Part shown: piece by piece, positions 1-3,675 of the stretch
How the letters are laid out: each line of letters opens with the position of its first letter
Position numbering within the stretch: position 1 is the stretch's first letter
NCBI GenBank assembly: GCA_900555805.1
Contig: USMJ01000076.1
Coordinates: 1-6,423 of the forward strand
Source: an uncultured Oscillospiraceae bacterium
Lineage (GTDB): Bacteria > Bacillota > Clostridia > Oscillospirales > Acutalibacteraceae
Length of the DNA: 6,423 bases
Direction of reading: 5' to 3'
Notes under the pieces: model-generated
Seen by the model: only the letters and a program-made list of their open reading frames with translations
What the model was told of the DNA's origin: nothing
The model's database searches: none
Program-made: the position numbers and the translations under genes

Positions 1-1
1 C

Positions 2-736
2 AACAAGAAAAGCTACGACGTGACACTGACGGTCATGGAGGACAAAACTCCGCCCGTCATAACGGCGAAAAACCGCACGGTCTATATCGGCGATAACATC
101 CGATTCAGCGAGGGTGTGACGGCAGTCGACGGAAACGACGGCGAGATCGCGTTCAAAGTCGACGCGAAAAACTTCGACAAGACGAAGGAAGGCCGTTATC
201 CCGTAACATTCACGGCTAAGGACAAGGCAGGAAACAAGGCGGCAAAGACAGTCTGGTTCACACTCAGGAAAAAGGAGAGCAAAACCGTCAGCCAATATGT
301 CATAGACTCGGCTTTCGAGAAGCTATATAAAAAGATAATCGACAACGGCATGACCGAGAAGCAGAAAATTCAGGCGATATACGACTACGAAAGAGAGAAT
401 ATCGCCTATAACGGAACTTCCGATAAGACCGACTGGCAGCAGGCGGCTTACCGCGGAATCACGGATAACGCAGGCGACGCTTTCACATTCTATGCCGTAT
501 CAAGAAAGCTTCTGACAATGGCGGGAATCGAAAACGAGGGCGTACAGCGCAAGGGCGGTCAAAGCTCCCACTATTGGAACAGAATAAAATATGACGGCAA
601 CTGGTATCACTTTGACGCCTGTCCGCACTATAAAGATTTTCCGCTTGACAGCGTTATGCTGACGGAGGATGAGATAAAAGCGTATTCGCAAAAGACAAAC
701 GGCTACTACGAATACGAAACGATAAAAGGGGATTAA
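2..736 (+). CDS. Ig-like plus transglutaminase-like domain protein, C-terminal part, probably catalytically inactive
   Basis: The reading frame is open to the left edge, so the true start lies outside the window; the GTG at 20 is internal. 244 residues are visible. Residues 1-12 look like the end of a preceding beta-sandwich domain. Residues about 14-90 form a DUF5011/HYR-like Ig domain (DKTPPVI opening, GRYPVTFTAKDKAGN near its end). Residues about 98-235 are a transglutaminase-like fold of the kind common in Clostridia (WQQAAYRG, GDAFTFYAVSRKLL, SHYWNRI, WYHFDACP). The triad His is H190 and the Asp is D205, but the position that is normally Cys in GDCF is A160 (codon GCT at 479-481). The only visible Cys is C207, in DACP next to the Asp, which is not the nucleophile position. 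Family knowledge points to an exported or wall-associated protein; the signal peptide is not visible. Inference: a binding or structural role rather than peptidase or cross-linking activity. The gene ends 3 bases before proB and may be co-transcribed with it. Confidence 0.85.
   Translation, partial: NKKSYDVTLTVMEDKTPPVITAKNRTVYIGDNIRFSEGVTAVDGNDGEIAFKVDAKNFDKTKEGRYPVTFTAKDKAGNKAAKTVWFTLRKKESKTVSQYVIDSAFEKLYKKIIDNGMTEKQKIQAIYDYERENIAYNGTSDKTDWQQAAYRGITDNAGDAFTFYAVSRKLLTMAGIENEGVQRKGGQSSHYWNRIKYDGNWYHFDACPHYKDFPLDSVMLTEDEIKAYSQKTNGYYEYETIKGD
726..731 (+). promoter_or_regulatory. Ribosome binding site of proB
   Basis: AAGGGG lies 8 bases before the proB ATG at 740 and sits entirely inside the last codons of the upstream gene. 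It supports ATG 740 as the start and suggests that translation of proB may be coupled to the upstream gene. Confidence 0.75.
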
Positions 737-739
737 AAA

Positions 740-1513
740 ATGAGAGTTGTTATAAAGGTAGGAACTTCGTCGCTGACGCATAAGTCGGGACATCTGAATG
801 TCAGAAAAGTTGAGACTATGTGCAAAGTCCTCAGCGACCTCAAAAACGCCGGCAACGAGATAATTCTCGTCAGCTCAGGAGCTATAGCCATGGGCGTCGG
901 AAAGCTCAGCATGGCGGAAAGACCGACCGACGTTCCGACAAAGCAGGCTATGGCGGCGGTAGGTCAATGCGAGCTTATGTATATATATGACAAGCTGTTT
1001 TCGGAATATAATCACACGGTCGCTCAGATCCTCATAACGATGGACGACATAAAGAGCGAGCGCAGACACACCAATTTTCAGAATACCATGAACAGGCTTT
1101 TGGAACTCGGTACGCTCCCGATCATCAACGAAAACGACACCGTTTCGTTTGAGGAGTTCGGCATCGGCGACAACGACACGCTTTCGGCTTTCGTCGCCGT
1201 CAGCATAAACGCCGACCTGCTGATACTTCTTTCGGATATAGACGGACTTTATACCGCCGATCCGCATAAGGATCCCGACGCAAAGCTCATCCCCGTCATC
1301 GAAAAGATCGACGATGATGTTATCTCGATCGCCGGCGGCGCAGGCTCGGCAAGAGGAACGGGCGGCATGAAAACGAAGATCAGCGCGGCCATGACCGTCA
1401 CCGAAAACGGAACGGACATGATAATCACCAACGCCGCGAACATAGACGGGCTTTATGATATTTTCGACGGAAAAAGCGTCGGCACCCGTTTTATAGGAAA
1501 GAGGGACAACTGA
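740..1513 (+). CDS. proB: Glutamate 5-kinase (short form, no PUA domain)
   Basis: This cytoplasmic enzyme phosphorylates L-glutamate with ATP to gamma-glutamyl phosphate, the first and usually proline-inhibited step of proline synthesis. The 257 residues are one amino-acid-kinase domain. Visible motifs are KVGTSS at 6-11 (phosphate binding), SSGAIAMG at 45-52, INENDTV at 129-135 and [10 protein letters not shown] at 141-150 (glutamate binding), [13 protein letters not shown] at 163-175 (nucleotide region) and GTGGMKTK at 206-213. The chain ends soon after GTRFIGKR, so the C-terminal PUA domain found in the 367-residue E. coli enzyme is absent. Short forms are known in other bacteria, and since the stop is followed directly by proA this looks native, not truncated. 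ATG 740 is chosen because of AAGGGG 8 bases upstream and because the kinase domain begins at residue 2. The stop TGA overlaps the proA ATG by one base. No promoter space exists before the gene. Confidence 0.97.
   Translation: MRVVIKVGTSSLTHKSGHLNVRKVETMCKVLSDLKNAGNEIILVSSGAIAMGVGKLSMAERPTDVPTKQAMAAVGQCELMYIYDKLFSEYNHTVAQILITMDDIKSERRHTNFQNTMNRLLELGTLPIINENDTVSFEEFGIGDNDTLSAFVAVSINADLLILLSDIDGLYTADPHKDPDAKLIPVIEKIDDDVISIAGGAGSARGTGGMKTKISAAMTVTENGTDMIITNAANIDGLYDIFDGKSVGTRFIGKRDN
1501..1505 (+). promoter_or_regulatory. Ribosome binding site of proA
   Basis: GAGGG, within a purine-rich stretch starting about 1496, lies 7 bases before the proA ATG at 1513 and inside the last codons of proB. With the TGATG overlap, this is the usual layout for translational coupling. 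Confidence 0.75.
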
Positions 1514-2769
1514 TGACGACACATGAAATATTAACGGCCGCCAAAAAAGCGAGCAAAGCGATCGCCCTGCTTGACACCGACGGAAAAAACAGAGCCATAG
1601 AAAACATGGCTTCTGCACTTGAAAAGCACACAAAAGACATCCTCGAAGCAAACGCGCTCGATGTCAAAAACGCCGAGGGTACAATATCACAGGTCATGAT
1701 AGACCGTCTTTCGCTCAATGAGGACAGAATTCTCGCCATGGCTAAGGGTATGCGCGAGGTTGCTGCTCTCCCCGACCCTGTCGGAAAGATTTTAAGTTCG
1801 AGCGAGAGGGCGGACGGTCTGAAGATCAGCAAGGTCTCCGTTCCGATGGGGCTTATCGCGATCATCTATGAGAGCCGGCCCAACGTCACCTCCGACGCCG
1901 CCGTTCTGACTTTAAAGAGCGGCAACGCCTGCGTTCTGAGATGCGGAAAAGAAGCCTATCTCTCATCGAAAGCGGTTGTTGACGCACTTCGCGAGGGGCT
2001 CGAAGAATCGGGGCTTCCGAGGGAGACCGTTTCGCTTGTTGAGGACACGACGAGACAGAGCGCGACCGATCTTATGACCGCCGACGGGCTTGTCGATCTG
2101 CTGATTCCCCGAGGCGGCGCAGGTCTCATCAACGCCTGCGTCAGGAACGCAACTGTGCCGTGCATACAGACGGGAACGGGAATTTGTCATGTTTATGTTG
2201 ATAGGTACGCCGACCTTGATAAGGCGGTAAGAATTGTCGAAAACGCCAAGACGTCGAGACCGTCGGTTTGCAATGCCGAAGAAGTCTGCCTCGTTCACAG
2301 CGACATCGCTAAGGAGTTTTTGCCCAAGCTCAAGAAAGCTTTAGTTGACGACAGAGCCGCTAAAGGGGCTGTTCCGGTCGAATTCAGATGCGATGAACGC
2401 GCGTACGAAATAATAGGTGGAAAGAAAGCAGGAGACAACGATTTCGACACGGAATTTTTGGACTATATCCTCGCGGTCAAGGTCGTCGACAGCGTAGACG
2501 AAGCGATCGACCACATCGGCAAGCACTCAACAGGCCACAGCGACGCCATCGTCACCGAGGACAAGGCGGCGGCGAAACTCTTCACGGCAGGGGTCGACAG
2601 CGCGGCGGTCTATGTCAACGCCTCGACGAGATTCACCGACGGCGGAGAATTCGGGCTCGGATGCGAAATGGGAATTTCGACCCAGAAGCTCCACGCGAGA
2701 GGTCCGATGGGACTTGAGGAGCTGACGACATACAAATATATCATTGAGGGCAACGGAAACATCAGATAA
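1513..2769 (+). CDS. proA: Glutamate-5-semialdehyde dehydrogenase (gamma-glutamyl phosphate reductase)
   Basis: This enzyme reduces gamma-glutamyl phosphate with NADPH to glutamate-5-semialdehyde, which cyclises spontaneously to pyrroline-5-carboxylate. The unstable acyl phosphate from ProB is thought to be handed over in a ProB-ProA complex in other bacteria. At 418 residues it has the family length (E. coli 417) and the aldehyde dehydrogenase fold. Visible signatures are [12 protein letters not shown] at 119-130 (cofactor side), LIPRGG at 197-202, [12 protein letters not shown] at 219-230, [10 protein letters not shown] at 248-257 with catalytic C253, HSDAIVTED at 342-350, [16 protein letters not shown] at 368-383 and the closing [14 protein letters not shown] at 396-409. 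The last block agrees with the ProA signature, so the gene is complete. Start ATG 1513 overlaps the proB stop and has GAGGG 7 bases upstream. proC follows after 13 bases. Confidence 0.98.
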   Translation: MTTHEILTAAKKASKAIALLDTDGKNRAIENMASALEKHTKDILEANALDVKNAEGTISQVMIDRLSLNEDRILAMAKGMREVAALPDPVGKILSSSERADGLKISKVSVPMGLIAIIYESRPNVTSDAAVLTLKSGNACVLRCGKEAYLSSKAVVDALREGLEESGLPRETVSLVEDTTRQSATDLMTADGLVDLLIPRGGAGLINACVRNATVPCIQTGTGICHVYVDRYADLDKAVRIVENAKTSRPSVCNAEEVCLVHSDIAKEFLPKLKKALVDDRAAKGAVPVEFRCDERAYEIIGGKKAGDNDFDTEFLDYILAVKVVDSVDEAIDHIGKHSTGHSDAIVTEDKAAAKLFTAGVDSAAVYVNASTRFTDGGEFGLGCEMGISTQKLHARGPMGLEELTTYKYIIEGNGNIR

Positions 2770-2774
2770 GGAAG
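2768..2774 (+). promoter_or_regulatory. Ribosome binding site that fixes the proC start
   Basis: AAGGAAG overlaps the proA stop codon and ends 8 bases before ATG 2783. The longer alternative start, TTG 2744, would add 13 residues before the Rossmann motif, overlap proA and lack a comparable site. ATG 2783 is therefore preferred. Confidence 0.85.
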
Positions 2775-2782
2775 TGTATCAC

Positions 2783-3583
2783 ATGAGACATTTAGTTGGT
2801 TTTATCGGCGTCGGAAACATGGGCGGGGCTTTGGCTGTCGCCGCAGGAAAGACGACAAAAGATATAGCGGTCGCCGACAAAGACGAAAAAAAATGCGCCG
2901 ACTTCGCGGCGAAATACGGCTTTGAGCCGACCGACAACACGAGTATAGCCGAGAGTTGCAAGTATATTTTCTTCGGCGTCAAGCCGCAGTTTCTCGACGG
3001 AATGATAAGCGAGATCAAAGACACGCTCAAAGCCCGAAAGGACAGATTTATCATCGTCACGATGGCGGCAGGAGTACAGATAAGCGCGATAAAAGAGAAG
3101 CTCGGCTTCGACTGCCCGGTCATCAGGATAATGCCGAATACGCCCGTTTTCGTTTCGAGCGGCATGATCCTCGTCAGCGCTGACAAGAGCGTTGAGAAAG
3201 CGGAGCTTGACGAATTCTTCGAATTTATGTCTCAGTCGGGACAGTTTGACATGATCCCTGAAAATTTGATAGACGCAGGCAGCGCTGTTTCGGGCTGCGG
3301 CCCGGCGTTCGTCTATATGTTCATGCAGTCGCTCGCCGACGGTGCGGTCGAATGCGGACTGCCGAGAGACAAAGCAATCAGATACGCCGCGGAGACGGTC
3401 ATCGGCTCGGCGAAAATGGCGCTCGAAAGCGGAAAGCATCCCGAAAAACTCAAGGACGAGGTTTGCAGTCCGGGCGGAACGACGATAGCCGGAGTTCATG
3501 CGCTCGAAAACAGGGGCTTCAGAGCCGCCTGTATGGAAGCAGTCACAGAGGCATACGATAAAACGCTTAAGCAGAAAAAATAA
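2783..3583 (+). CDS. proC: Pyrroline-5-carboxylate reductase
   Basis: This enzyme reduces pyrroline-5-carboxylate to L-proline with NAD(P)H, the last step of the pathway fed by ProB and ProA. The 266 residues match the family length (about 270). An N-terminal Rossmann domain starts with GFIGVGNMGGALA at 6-18. VKPQ at 67-70 and MPNTPVFVSSGM at 117-128 mark the cofactor domain and active-site edge. The helical C-terminal dimerisation and substrate domain carries SGCGPAFVYMF at 170-180 and DEVCSPGGTTIAGVHALE at 225-242, the ProC signature. The start at 2783 is set by AAGGAAG and by the Rossmann motif close to the N-terminus. The gene is separated from proA by only 13 bases, so it is very likely co-transcribed. 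It is followed by a hairpin region that ends the operon. Nothing is missing or broken. Confidence 0.97.
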   Translation: MRHLVGFIGVGNMGGALAVAAGKTTKDIAVADKDEKKCADFAAKYGFEPTDNTSIAESCKYIFFGVKPQFLDGMISEIKDTLKARKDRFIIVTMAAGVQISAIKEKLGFDCPVIRIMPNTPVFVSSGMILVSADKSVEKAELDEFFEFMSQSGQFDMIPENLIDAGSAVSGCGPAFVYMFMQSLADGAVECGLPRDKAIRYAAETVIGSAKMALESGKHPEKLKDEVCSPGGTTIAGVHALENRGFRAACMEAVTEAYDKTLKQKK

Positions 3584-3592
3584 GATAGAAAC

Positions 3593-3634
3593 ATAGCGCA
3601 ATGACCGCCGCATAATGCGGCGGTGGGGCGCTAT
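3593..3634. terminator. Nested two-part hairpin, possible terminator for the - strand gene
   Basis: An inner stem of 9-10 bp (ACCGCCGCA / TGCGGCGGT, 3604-3612 with 3616-3624) sits inside an outer 7-bp stem (ATAGCGC 3593-3599 with GCGCTAT 3628-3634), with small unpaired stretches between them. On the + strand no T-run follows. Read on the - strand, the outer stem is followed by a T-rich stretch (complement of 3570-3592), so it suits a terminator or back-up terminator for the LRR gene. Confidence 0.6.
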
Positions 3635-3642
3635 AGTGTGCA

Positions 3643-3673
3643 AAACAGGACGGGGCTATGCCCCGTCCTGTTT
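3643..3673. terminator. Bidirectional rho-independent terminator between convergent genes
   Basis: This is a perfect 14-bp GC-rich stem (AAACAGGACGGGGC 3643-3656 with its complement 3660-3673) and a 3-base loop TAT. On the + strand the stem ends in TTT and runs into TTTGATTATTT; on the - strand it ends in TTTT. It lies 59 bases after proC and 2 bases after the stop of the - strand gene, which is the expected place for a shared terminator. Confidence 0.85.
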
Positions 3674-3675
3674 GA

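Noticed and set aside
645..678. Perfect TTGACA hexamer at 645-650 as a promoter for proB inside the upstream gene
   Set aside because: The best -10-like hexamer downstream (GATAAA, 673-678) is 22 bases away, too far for a sigma-A promoter, and nothing acceptable lies at 16-18 bases. The sequence codes for LDS of the upstream protein, so chance is enough.
964..1000. Imperfect palindrome around TATATATA within proB (AGCTT ... AAGCT)
   Set aside because: It lies in the conserved coding sequence for ELMYIYDKL of glutamate kinase and is too imperfect to support an operator or hairpin.
875..1651. Long - strand open frame opposite proB and the proA start
   Set aside because: It is the shadow of GC-rich coding sequence, has no recognisable domain, and runs across two clearly real genes on the + strand.
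2744..2782. TTG 2744 as the proC start
   Set aside because: It would overlap proA and add 13 non-family residues before the Rossmann motif, while ATG 2783 has a strong, well-spaced ribosome site.
2792..3643. 283-codon - strand open frame opposite proC
   Set aside because: It is antisense to a complete proC with all family motifs, its translation is Arg-rich and low in recognisable structure, and it runs through the hairpin region.
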